DNA from: Anaerolineae bacterium
GTDB taxonomy: Bacteria; Chloroflexota; Anaerolineae; JAFGEY01
DNA length: 16,996 nucleotides
Assembly (NCBI GenBank): GCA_016929775.1
Contig: JAFGIE010000101.1
Location: 1 to 16,996 of the forward strand
Direction: 5' to 3'
Below, one piece after another: positions 6,694-14,900 of the stretch (position 1 is the stretch's first letter; each line of letters begins with the position of its first letter). The notes beneath the pieces were generated by a model, which ran no database searches, had not been told where the DNA came from, and was given only the letters and a program-made list of their open reading frames with translations. The position numbers were made by a program, and so were the translations under genes.

Positions 6694-8412
6694 ATGAATT
6701 CGCTACTCGTGCTGCTCGTGACGGCTGTGGGCATCGCCGTCGGCTATGGCTTGTACGCCCGGCGTGTCGATCGCACTATCGTCCGTCCCGACCCGAACAA
6801 GGCGACACCGGCCAGGATGTACATGGACGGGGTGGACTTTACGCCCGCCAGTCGCAACGTGCTCTTTGGTTACCAGTTCAAGTCTGTTGCCGCGCTGGCC
6901 CCGCTGACCGGGCCGATCATCGCTGTGCAGTGGGGGTGGCTGCCGGCGTTGCTGTGGATCATCTTTGGCGTCTTTTTCATCGGCTGGGTGCAGGACTATG
7001 GCGCCATGATCATGGGTGTGCGCCGCGACGGAGACACGATGGGCGCGCTCAGCTACAAGCTCGTCTCCCCGCGCGCGCGCAACATCCTCATGATCTTTAT
7101 CTACTTTTACCTGCTCCTGATCATGGGGGCCTTTGGCAACGCGGTAGGCAAGACGCTGCTGACCAACCCCAAGGTGCCCTTTGGCATGATCGCCGTGGTC
7201 CTGATGGGCGTCCTCGCCGGGCAGATGACCTACAAGTGGAAGCGCGACATCATCCTGACCACCGTGGTCACGGTCGTCCTCTCCTTCGTCGGCATCTGGG
7301 TCAGCACCCTGCCCTTCATGCAGAACATCTTTTCGACCATCCTCGGCCTCCCCGACTCGCCCGTGCTCTTTTTGGGCAACACGCAGGCCCAGGTGATCGG
7401 CACGCTGCTCATGATCGTCTTTTGCTACCTGGGCGCCGTGCTGCCCATCTGGTCCTTTGCCCAGCCGGTGAACTATGTCTCGTTCTGGATCGTCACCCTC
7501 GGCATGGTGGGCGGCGTGATCGGGCTGCTGATCTGGCGTCCGGGGATGGGTGACTTTCCGGTCTACACCGAGTTCATGACGGCGAGCGGTCCGCTGTGGC
7601 CGATGCTGATGGTGACCATCGCCTGCGGCGCGATCTCGGGCTGGCACAGCCTGGTCTCTACCTCGGGCACGGCGCGCCAGCTGGAGAAGGAGACCGACGC
7701 CCTGCCGGTGGGCGGCGGCGCGATGTTCTTGGAAGCCGCGTTCGCCGCGATCGCCTTCCTGACCGCCACCACCGCCTTTGGCGGGTGGCAGGGATACCAG
7801 GATGCGGGGGGCGCGGGCAAGGCGATGGCTGTGTTTGCCGGCGGGTTGGCGAACTTTTTGAACCGGATCGGCGTGCCCGTCGAGTTTGGGCAGGCCTACG
7901 GCTCGGTCTTTTTGGTGATCATGGCGATCACGATCATGCAGTTGGTCGTGCGTTTTATGCGCGTGGCAAGCGCCGAGCTGGTCGGCGACTATGTGCCGGT
8001 CATGCGCAACACGCACGTGGGCGCCATCGTCGCCCTGATCCTGACGGTGCTCTTTGTGCTGATCATCCCCTGGCTGAGCATCTGGGGCGCCTTTGGCGGC
8101 GCGAACCAGCTGATGGCGGGCCTCGCCCTGCTGCTGATCGCCCTGTGGTTGAGGTCGGAGGGGCGCAAGAACGCCTGGGCGCTCTATCCCGCGATCTTTA
8201 TGATCGTCACCGACATCGCCGCGCTGCTTTACATCGCCTATGACAACTTTTTCGTCAAGCTGCCCAAGGCGGCAACCGGTCAGGCAGGCGCGGCGTCGGT
8301 CATGGTGGGCCTGATCGCCTTGGTGCTGGTCATCGCCGCCGCGATCTTGATCGTGGACGGCTGGAAGGCGCTGCGCAAGCCGCAGGCAGAGGTGTCAGCC
8401 GAGGTCGCATGA
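6694..8412 (+). CDS. cstA: CstA-family transporter (peptide/pyruvate carbon-starvation carrier)
   Basis: This 572-residue polytopic inner-membrane protein belongs to the CstA/BtsT family, whose characterised members import peptides or pyruvate. Signatures are DGVDFTPASRNVLFGYQF (about 44-61), the following LTGPIIAVQWG, a VQDYGAMIMGVRRDG loop, GWHSLVSTSGTARQLEKE near the middle, and IWGAFGGANQLMAGLAL toward the C terminus. Around 14 or more hydrophobic segments are visible. It is clearly shorter than E. coli CstA (about 700 aa) and matches the compact form of the family. ATG 6694 is chosen for GGAGGAGG 8 nt upstream. It follows a long structured leader. Downstream come two small paralogs and two ArsA-like ATPases in the same direction, suggesting shared function. 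Confidence 0.9.
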   Translation: MNSLLVLLVTAVGIAVGYGLYARRVDRTIVRPDPNKATPARMYMDGVDFTPASRNVLFGYQFKSVAALAPLTGPIIAVQWGWLPALLWIIFGVFFIGWVQDYGAMIMGVRRDGDTMGALSYKLVSPRARNILMIFIYFYLLLIMGAFGNAVGKTLLTNPKVPFGMIAVVLMGVLAGQMTYKWKRDIILTTVVTVVLSFVGIWVSTLPFMQNIFSTILGLPDSPVLFLGNTQAQVIGTLLMIVFCYLGAVLPIWSFAQPVNYVSFWIVTLGMVGGVIGLLIWRPGMGDFPVYTEFMTASGPLWPMLMVTIACGAISGWHSLVSTSGTARQLEKETDALPVGGGAMFLEAAFAAIAFLTATTAFGGWQGYQDAGGAGKAMAVFAGGLANFLNRIGVPVEFGQAYGSVFLVIMAITIMQLVVRFMRVASAELVGDYVPVMRNTHVGAIVALILTVLFVLIIPWLSIWGAFGGANQLMAGLALLLIALWLRSEGRKNAWALYPAIFMIVTDIAALLYIAYDNFFVKLPKAATGQAGAASVMVGLIALVLVIAAAILIVDGWKALRKPQAEVSAEVA

Positions 8413-8420
8413 CGGTCGCT

Positions 8421-8464
8421 GGACGAGGGGAGAGGGACTGCCCCCGCCCCGCTCTCCGTCGTCC
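8421..8464 (+). terminator. Imperfect hairpin just after cstA
   Basis: GGACGA (8421-8426) pairs with TCGTCC (8459-8464), and GGAGAG (8429-8434) pairs with CTCTCC (8452-8457), around a C-rich loop. It starts 8 nt after the cstA stop. There is no T-run, so it may be a partial terminator or a processing/stability element between cstA and the following genes. Confidence 0.35.
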
Positions 8465-8504
8465 ACGCCTGTGCCTCGCGACGTGCGGATCGATCGACTA
8501 GGCT

Positions 8505-8555
8505 AGGCCTCCGAGGTCGGCGGGCGCCCATGCCCGCTCGAGACCTCGGAGGCCT
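8505..8555 (+). promoter_or_regulatory. Very strong long hairpin abutting the first small gene
   Basis: AGGCCTCCGAGGTC (8505-8518) is perfectly complementary to GACCTCGGAGGCCT (8542-8555). Inside it GCGGGC (8520-8525) pairs with GCCCGC (8532-8537), so about 20 bp form around a 6-nt loop. It ends 15 nt before ATG 8571, close to the weak GTGGGA ribosome site. No T-run follows. It may insulate cstA from the downstream genes, set mRNA stability, or limit translation of the first small protein. Confidence 0.5.
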
Positions 8556-8570
8556 GCAAAGTGGGAACGG

Positions 8571-8876
8571 ATGAGCACACCGAGATCGAGCCGGTTCCGG
8601 GATCGGGTAGAGCGCGCCTGGTGCGCGGTTCGAGAGATCCTGTACGGGATGAGCACCTATGAGTGGGTGCGCGATCTGCGGCGAGAGCGCGGCGAGGTGG
8701 AGCGCCTGTTTGTGCTGGTTGCCTTTGGCGACCTCGTCGGGCTGCCGATCCTGCCGCCCTACTATACCATGCGCCTGCTCCCGTACATCGTCCCCGTGAT
8801 CCAGCGCTGGAAACGTGGCTTGCTCCGCGAGCGCGACTGGACCGATCTCGCCGACTTGATCCAAGGGCTAGACTAG
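8571..8876 (+). CDS. Small protein A of tandem paralog pair, unknown function
   Basis: I do not recognise this 101-residue protein. It has a basic, charged N-terminal half, then a hydrophobic stretch (about 46-78) holding FGDLVGLPILPPYY and RLLPYIVPVIQRWK, then a charged tail (RERDWTDLADL). It is clearly homologous to the next gene product: both share a xEFLYGM/xEILYGM element, LFxLxxxGDLxGxPILPPYYxxRLLPYxVP and WKRxxLRERDxTD. The Pro-rich hydrophobic core suggests a re-entrant or amphipathic membrane segment rather than a simple helix (inference). It lies between cstA and two ArsA-like ATPases, so it may be an adaptor, subunit or cargo. The ribosome site is weak and a long hairpin ends 15 nt upstream. 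Confidence 0.8.
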   Translation: MSTPRSSRFRDRVERAWCAVREILYGMSTYEWVRDLRRERGEVERLFVLVAFGDLVGLPILPPYYTMRLLPYIVPVIQRWKRGLLRERDWTDLADLIQGLD

Positions 8877-8894
8877 ACCATTGAGGAGGTCAAC

Positions 8895-9173
8895 GTGACG
8901 GAAGAGGAAAGGCAGAGCCTGCTCAAGCGCCTGGGGCAGACGATGAAAGAGTTCCTGTATGGCATGGCGGGCCACGACATGACGCGCTTTGCGCTCAAGA
9001 CGCGCGGCAGCATGGAGCACCTGTTCATCCTGATCACCATGGGGGACCTGCTCGGCATTCCGATCTTGCCGCCCTATTACTCGCTTCGCCTGTTGCCTTA
9101 CGTTGTGCCGCAGATCTCGACCTGGAAGCGGCGCATGCTGCGGGAACGGGATCTGACCGACGCGCTGGCGTGA
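8895..9173 (+). CDS. Small protein B of tandem paralog pair, unknown function
   Basis: This 92-residue paralog of the preceding product arose by tandem duplication. The start is GTG with GAGGAGGT 4 nt upstream, a much stronger ribosome site than that of its sister, so this copy may be made in larger amount. Residues about 41-72 (LFILITMGDLLGIPILPPYY then RLLPYVVP) form the conserved hydrophobic core; STWKRRMLRERDLTDALA closes the protein. The N-terminal third (EEERQSLLKRLGQTMKEFLYG) is charged and probably helical. No known domain was recognised. Gene order places it directly before the first ArsA-like ATPase, 58 nt away. Confidence 0.82.
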   Translation: MTEEERQSLLKRLGQTMKEFLYGMAGHDMTRFALKTRGSMEHLFILITMGDLLGIPILPPYYSLRLLPYVVPQISTWKRRMLRERDLTDALA

Positions 9174-9231
9174 CCGACTCCTTCGGCTTCCATCTCACCG
9201 CGCCTGTCACTCAACGTAGAAGGAGGGCATT

Positions 9232-10242
9232 GTGTCGCTGGCACAAGTTTTCCGTGAACACCCCAACCGCCGCTACATCGAGTTCGGCGGCAAGGGAGGG
9301 CTGGGCAAGACGACCTTTTCCGCTGCCACAGCGTACTGGCTGTCCAAGCAGGGCTACAAGGTACTGGTGTTCTCGGTCGATCCGCAGGCCTCGCTCTCGG
9401 ACATTTTCGAGCGCAACATCTTTGGGCAGGGACCCGTCGAGATCGCGCCGCGGCTCTACGCACAAGAGATCGACGCCGATCAACGGATTCACGCATACCA
9501 GGACGAGATCAGGCAAAAGATCCTCGACATGTATGGCCTCGAGAAGGTGCCGGACGAGATCGAGGACTATATCCAAGCCGCCGCCGCCGAGCCGGCGATG
9601 GAGGAAAGCGCGATCTTTGACGCCGTGGTGGATATTGTCGTAGGAGGAGAATACGATTACTACATCTACGACCTGGTGCCCCTGGGCCATGCCCTCTACT
9701 ACCTGAGCATGGCGAGCGTGTATGACGAGTGGATCGACAAGATCACGACGCTGCGCGAGGATATGCAGGAATATGCCCAGGTTGCCGCGATCCTGGAACG
9801 CAAGAAGGAGTCGGAGGAGGACCAGATCCTGGCAGAGCTGCAGGACATCAAGTGGCGGATCAACACCTCCTCGCGGATCCTGACCGATCGGGAAAAGACC
9901 GCCTTCTTTTTCGTGGTCACCCCGGAAGAGATGATCATCCAGGACACGCTCAAGGCGAGCACGCTCTTCGCCAAGTACCAGGTGCCGATCTCGGGTTACA
10001 TCGTGAACCGGATCATTCCCCCCGAGCTCGCTCAGCAAGAGATCCCGGCTTACTTGCGCAACCGCATCGAGATGCAGGTCAGGTTTCTGCATCGCATCGA
10101 CGAGACCTTTGGCCAAGATGTGTTGGCGCGCGTGCCCGAGTTCGAGCGGGACATCACCGGCTTGGAGATGATCGGCAGGGTGGCAGAGGCGCTGTTCGGC
10201 GAGGAGATGCCCGCCGATGCCAGTGCGGGAGGTGAGGGATGA
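9232..10242 (+). CDS. ArsA/Get3-family ATPase 1 (altered switch II)
   Basis: This 336-residue P-loop ATPase belongs to the ArsA/TRC40/Get3 group of SIMIBI NTPases. The deviant Walker A is GGKGGLGKTT (19-28) with the signature lysine Lys21. Switch I is VDPQASLSD (49-57): it keeps the catalytic Asp50 but replaces the usual His of DPAHSLSD. Switch II, usually DTAPTGH, is DLVPLGH (147-153). Single-domain length agrees with Get3-like proteins rather than the tandem-domain E. coli ArsA. No CxxC zinc motif is present. GTG start with AAGGAGGG 4 nt upstream. It is joined to a second paralog by ATGA, so the two are made together and probably dimerise. No ArsB or ArsR is nearby, so arsenite transport is unlikely. 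Confidence 0.9.
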   Translation: MSLAQVFREHPNRRYIEFGGKGGLGKTTFSAATAYWLSKQGYKVLVFSVDPQASLSDIFERNIFGQGPVEIAPRLYAQEIDADQRIHAYQDEIRQKILDMYGLEKVPDEIEDYIQAAAAEPAMEESAIFDAVVDIVVGGEYDYYIYDLVPLGHALYYLSMASVYDEWIDKITTLREDMQEYAQVAAILERKKESEEDQILAELQDIKWRINTSSRILTDREKTAFFFVVTPEEMIIQDTLKASTLFAKYQVPISGYIVNRIIPPELAQQEIPAYLRNRIEMQVRFLHRIDETFGQDVLARVPEFERDITGLEMIGRVAEALFGEEMPADASAGGEG

Positions 10243-11213
10243 TCACTGCATCCATGCGCGTCTTTATGGACCAGCACCCCAGCTGCAAGTACCTGTTCTT
10301 TGGCGGCAAAGGCGGCGTAGGCAAGACGGTCATGGCAGGTGCGGCAGCGTTGTGGATCGCAGAGCAGGGCAAGCGCGTGCTCCTGGCGTCGACCAACCCG
10401 GTGCACTCGTTGAGCAGCCTGCTCGACCAGAACGTGTTCGGCGCGCCCACGCCGGTCACGGGCGTCGCCGACCTCAGGGCCTACGAGATCGACACCAAGG
10501 AGACGATCGAGCGCTCCAAGGTGGAGCTGACGCAAAAGATCCAGTGGTTCCTCAAGTATGCGGACATCAAGACCAGGGCCGACGAGTTTGTCGAGTCGGC
10601 GACGATGAACCCAGCCTTCGAGGAATCGGCCATGTTTGAGAACATGATCGACCTGATGTTCGACGACGAGTACGATGCATATGTCTTTGACACGGCGCCG
10701 ACCGCCAACACGCGCCGCCTGCTCGGCATGTCGAGCGTGTACTCGATGTGGGTCAACAAGATGGTGCACAGCCGCGAGGAGGCCAAGTCGCTGCGCGAGC
10801 TCTTGTCGTACAGCAAGAAAAAGGAGCAGGACCCCCTGATGGACTATTTGCTCAACCTGCGCGAGCGGATGGAGCGCACCAAGGGCCTGCTCACCGACGA
10901 AGCCAAGACCGCCTTCTTTTTCGTGACCCTCCCCGAGGCGCTGCCGATCGCCGTGATCAAGCGCTTCATCGGCTGGTTCCAGGACTTTGGCATTCCGGTC
11001 GGCGGCGTGGTGGTCAACATGTTGATCGACAAGGAGGGCGTCGGCGACGAGGTGCCCGATTTCGTGCGCAACCGGATCGCGATGCAGGGCGCCTACATGG
11101 AAGAGATCTGGAGCAGTTTCCCGGACGTGCGCGCCCTGGTCCCGCTCTTTGAGACCGAGGTCCGTGGGGTGGAGATGCTGCAGCGCACAGCCAGCTACCT
11201 TTTCTCCCTATGA
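10239..11213 (+). CDS. ArsA/Get3-family ATPase 2 (switch I Asp replaced by Asn)
   Basis: This 324-residue paralog of the preceding ATPase shares long matching stretches, such as LTDEAKTAFFFV against LTDREKTAFFFV, and RNRIAMQ against RNRIEMQ. Walker A GGKGGVGKT (22-30) is canonical. Switch I is STNPVHSLSS (51-60): Asn53 stands where the catalytic Asp of DPAHSL should be. In yeast Get3 the same change (D57N) is the classic hydrolysis-defective mutation (established knowledge). Switch II keeps DTAPT (151-155) but ends in AN instead of GH. It probably binds ATP yet hydrolyses poorly alone, acting as a regulatory half of a heterodimer with its neighbour. GGAGGTGA lies just before the ATG, which overlaps the preceding TGA. 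Confidence 0.9.
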   Translation: MITASMRVFMDQHPSCKYLFFGGKGGVGKTVMAGAAALWIAEQGKRVLLASTNPVHSLSSLLDQNVFGAPTPVTGVADLRAYEIDTKETIERSKVELTQKIQWFLKYADIKTRADEFVESATMNPAFEESAMFENMIDLMFDDEYDAYVFDTAPTANTRRLLGMSSVYSMWVNKMVHSREEAKSLRELLSYSKKKEQDPLMDYLLNLRERMERTKGLLTDEAKTAFFFVTLPEALPIAVIKRFIGWFQDFGIPVGGVVVNMLIDKEGVGDEVPDFVRNRIAMQGAYMEEIWSSFPDVRALVPLFETEVRGVEMLQRTASYLFSL

Positions 11214-11286
11214 GGACAACGCACTCCCTATGCAGGGCGGGCGAACGTCGCGCGCCGGACGTGTGCAGGGCGCCGGAAAACGAGAG

Positions 11287-11886
11287 ATGAGCGTTCATCC
11301 TTCGCTGCTGATCCTGTTGGTCGGTCTGCTCTACATCCTGGCTTTTGGCGGGCTCTCGCTGCTGCGCCGCCAGGGGCTCTCGTTCCGCTTTGCCGTCGAG
11401 GGCCTGGTCATCACCGGTGCGGGCGCCCTGCTCGCCGCCTTTTTCCCCGTTTCCCCGCTGCTCGTCCTGGTCGTGGTCTACCTGGTCACGATGCGCGTGC
11501 GGCTGCTGGTGGATCTGGGCAACTGGTTGACGACTCGGCGGCAGTACGGACGGGCGCTCGCCGTCTACCGCGTCGCCGCCCGCCTGTGGCCCGATCTCGC
11601 CGGGGCCAAGCTCGTGCAGATCAACCGCGGTGTGACCGAGCTGGGCATGCGCGAGCCCGCGCGCGCGTACCATACCCTGAGCGGTGCATTGGCCGACGAA
11701 GAGGTGCGGCTGGGCGCCAAGTACCTGTCCGCCGGGTACTATAACCTCGGCTTGGCATGCCGCCGCACGGGACGCGAGCAGGAGGCGGTCCGTCGCTTCA
11801 ACGAGGCGATCGACGCGCTGCCCAACTCGCTGTACGCGTATGCCGCGCAGCAGGCCCTCAAGGAGCGCTCGTCGGGGAAGGAATAG
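11287..11886 (+). CDS. Membrane-anchored TPR protein
   Basis: This 199-residue protein has two N-terminal hydrophobic segments (about 5-26 and 34-68, the latter broken by FFPVSP), then a soluble part with TPR-like helices. TPR character shows in YGRALAVYRVAARLWPD (about 87-103) and YYNLGLACRRTGREQEAVRRFNEAIDALP (roughly 151-179). The soluble part probably faces the cytoplasm as a protein-interaction platform. ATG 11287 is chosen because it directly precedes the first membrane segment; an in-frame ATG at 11230 would add 19 mostly polar residues. The ribosome site is weak for both. It lies 73 nt after the second ArsA-like ATPase in the same direction and could dock the ATPases at the membrane (inference). 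Confidence 0.75.
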   Translation: MSVHPSLLILLVGLLYILAFGGLSLLRRQGLSFRFAVEGLVITGAGALLAAFFPVSPLLVLVVVYLVTMRVRLLVDLGNWLTTRRQYGRALAVYRVAARLWPDLAGAKLVQINRGVTELGMREPARAYHTLSGALADEEVRLGAKYLSAGYYNLGLACRRTGREQEAVRRFNEAIDALPNSLYAYAAQQALKERSSGKE

Positions 11887-11961
11887 GGGGTAGGGAGGCG
11901 CTGCTGCGGATCGAGGGGCGAGCGCGGGCCACCTACCCGCTGCGTTCCAGGAGCTGTCGCG

Positions 11962-14900
11962 ATGAGATGTCCCCGGTGCCGGGCCGAGAACCCGTCGTCC
12001 GCCCGGTTCTGCATGCAATGTGGCGCGCCGCTGCCGCGCCGCTGCCCGCACTGTGGGGCGGCGGCGCCGGCTGGGGCGCGTTTCTGCATGGCGTGCGGGC
12101 ACGCGCTCGGCGGCGCGGCGGAAGCCGTATCGCCCGACCATGGGGACGATGCGGCAGCCTTGACCGGTGAGCTTCGCCCGGCATCCATCATCCTCGCGGA
12201 TGTCAAGGGCTCCACTGCGCTCGCCGAGCAGGTCGATACCGAGACCTGGGTGGGGATCATGAACCAGGTCTTCCAGATCTTGGGCACCGAGATCTATCGC
12301 TATGGCGGCGAGATCGACCAGTACCGCGGCGACGGTCTGGTAGCGTTCTTTGGCGTGCCGGTGGCGCACGAGGACGATCCCGAGCGCGCGGTGTTGGCTG
12401 CCCTGGCGATGCAGGAGGCGATCCAGATGTACGCCCGCACGCTGGCGGAGACGCATGGAGTGGAGCTGCTGCTGCGCGTGGGCGTCAACACCGGAGAGGT
12501 GATCGCCGCCAGCGTGGGCGACCGCAGGCAGCACAGGGAAGACACTGCCATGGGGCGCGCGATCGCCCTCGCCGCGCGCATGGAGACCGCCGCCGAGCCG
12601 GGGACGGTGTTGGTCACCGCGGATACCTACCGCCTGGTGGCGCCGCTGTTCGAGTGGCGGGCGCTGGGCGAGATCGCCGCCAAGGGGGTGAGTCAACCCG
12701 TCGCCGTGTATCGCCCGTTGGTGCCCAAGGCCAGCGTCGGAAAGCTGCGCGGCATCGCCGGCTTGGAGTCGCCGCTGGTGGGGCGCCAGGCTGAGGTGCG
12801 CGCGATGCAACAGGCGGTCGAGCGGCTTCGCGCAGGGGTGGGGGGCATCGTGACGCTGGTCGGGGAAGCCGGGATCGGCAAGTCGCGGCTGGTGGCAGAG
12901 ATCAAGCGCTGGACGACGAGGGGCGGCGAGGCCTCGCCCGGCAAGGTCGAGATGCCGCCCTCTGCGCTGCAGTGGATAGAGGGCCGCTGCCTGTCCTACA
13001 CGGCTTCCACTGCCTATCGCTTCTGGCTGGACACGCTGCGCGTACTGCTGGACGTACCGGCAGATGCGCCTCCGGCAGCGACGCGCGCCGCGCTCGAGGG
13101 GTGGCTCAGAACCTGGTGTGCCGGGTGCTATGACCAAGTGTACGTCTACCTATGCCGCCTGCTGGCCCTGCCTCTGAGCGAGGAGCAGGAGGCAACGTTG
13201 CGCGTCCTGGGGGCTGCAGGGCTCAAGGATGCCACCTTTGCGGCGGTGCGGGCCATGCTCGAAGGCGCAGCCCAGAATCGGCCCCTGGTGATCGTGTGCG
13301 AGGACCTGCACTGGGCCGACCCGACGTCGCTCGGACTGCTGGCGAGTGTGCTGCCCCTGGTCGATCGCGTGGCGCTGTTGCTGATCTGTGTCTTTCGGCC
13401 CGAGACGGCGCATGGCTCCTGGCAGGTCAAAGAGGTGGCTGCGCGAACGTACGGGCACTGCCACGTCGATCTGACGCTCGATGCGCTCTCGATCGCCGAG
13501 AGCGAGACGCTGGTGGGGAACTTGCTGCGCATCGAGGCGCTCCCGGGTGAACTGCGCCAGCGCATCCTGGATCACGCCGAGGGCAACCCGTTCTTCGTGG
13601 AAGAGATCTTGCGCGCACTGATGGATGGTGGGGCCCTGGCGTACGATGAGTCAAGTGCCACGTGGCGTGCTGTGGGGAGCGTGGCGGAGATTGTGCTTCC
13701 CGACACGCTGCACGGCGTGGTGATGGCGCGCATTGACCGCCTGCCGAGCAAGACGAGGCGCGTGCTGCAGTGGGCGTCGGTGCTGGGCCGCATCTTTACC
13801 CGTCGTCTGTTGGAGGCGGTCGTCCAGGACGGAGATGCCTTGGACGAGCATCTGCTGGTCTTGCGACGGAGCCAGCTGATCCGCGAACGGGCGCGCCTGC
13901 CGGAGCGAGAGTACATATTCAAGCACCATCTGACGCAGGAGGCAGCCTACAACGGACTGCTCCGACGAGAGCGGCGCGCCTGTCACCGGCGGGTCGCCGA
14001 GGCGCTGGAGCACACGCTGTCCGTCGAGGCGCTGGAGCAGCTCGACCTCCTGGCGCATCACTGGGAGCGCGCCGAGGTACCGGACAAGGCGATCCCCTAT
14101 CTCTTGCGCGCTGGAGACGGCGCGCGCCTAGCCTATGCCAACGAGGAGGCGATCGCAACGTATCGGCGCGTCCTGGCGCTGGTCACCTCGCCTGCGGGCG
14201 ATAGGTGGCGTCTGGACGCGCTCAATGGGCTGGGCCTCGTGTATGCCGGGATGGGGCGCGTGGACGAGGCGGAGTCGACCCTGCGAGAGGCGATCGCGTT
14301 GGCGCGAGCGTTGGCACTTCCAGCCAGGCAGATCGCGCGTCTCTATGACCAACTGGCAGACGTGCTTTTTTGGCAGGGGCGCTATGAACCGATGCGCCGC
14401 ACGGCGCAAGAAGGATTGGCGCTGATCGGTCACGAGGATAGGTCCGTCGAAGCTGTGATGCTGACCCAAAAGATGGCGGTCGCCCACGGCATGCTGGGAG
14501 ACCAAGCAGCGTACCGGGAGCACATCACCCGCATCGCGCGCTACGTCCGCGATCTGCCCTACGAGGAGGCGCTGCGCCCGGTGTACGAGACGGTCATAGA
14601 GGTCTACCTGGACGCAGGCGAGACCGAGGTTGTGCGGGAGTGGTGTCACGCGCTGGAAGATGTTGCGACTGTACATCGCGACCTGCGCGCGCGGGCGGGG
14701 GCGTTTATGCGTGAGGCCACTGCTGTCGGCATGATAGGAGATCTGGTGGGCCTCATCGCCGGACTCGAGCGCGCCCTGGACGCCTACCTGCAGATCGGGG
14801 ACCGGAGGCATCAGTGCTGGTGTGGGCTGCGCCTGACGGAGGCGTTCCTGTCTTCGGGGGATCTGCGCGGGGCAGAGGGTCACGTCAGCGAGCTGTTGCG

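Noticed and set aside
6703..8016. 437-codon minus-strand open frame inside cstA
   Set aside because: It is the complement of a membrane-protein gene and its His/Asp-rich translation is the expected shadow.
9232..11213. Arsenite efflux (ArsAB) operon
   Set aside because: No ArsB, ArsC, ArsD or ArsR is present, no Cys-based arsenite-binding site was noticed, and both switch regions depart from classical ArsA.
11204..11232. 9-bp direct repeat CTCCCTATG spaced 20 nt apart at the end of ATPase 2
   Set aside because: There is no insertion element between the copies, and a single short repeat in this length of DNA can occur by chance.
11014..13137. 707-codon minus-strand open frame over the ATPase 2, TPR and cyclase genes
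   Set aside because: Composition is low-complexity and Arg/Gln/His-rich, with no motif; the plus-strand genes are unmistakable.
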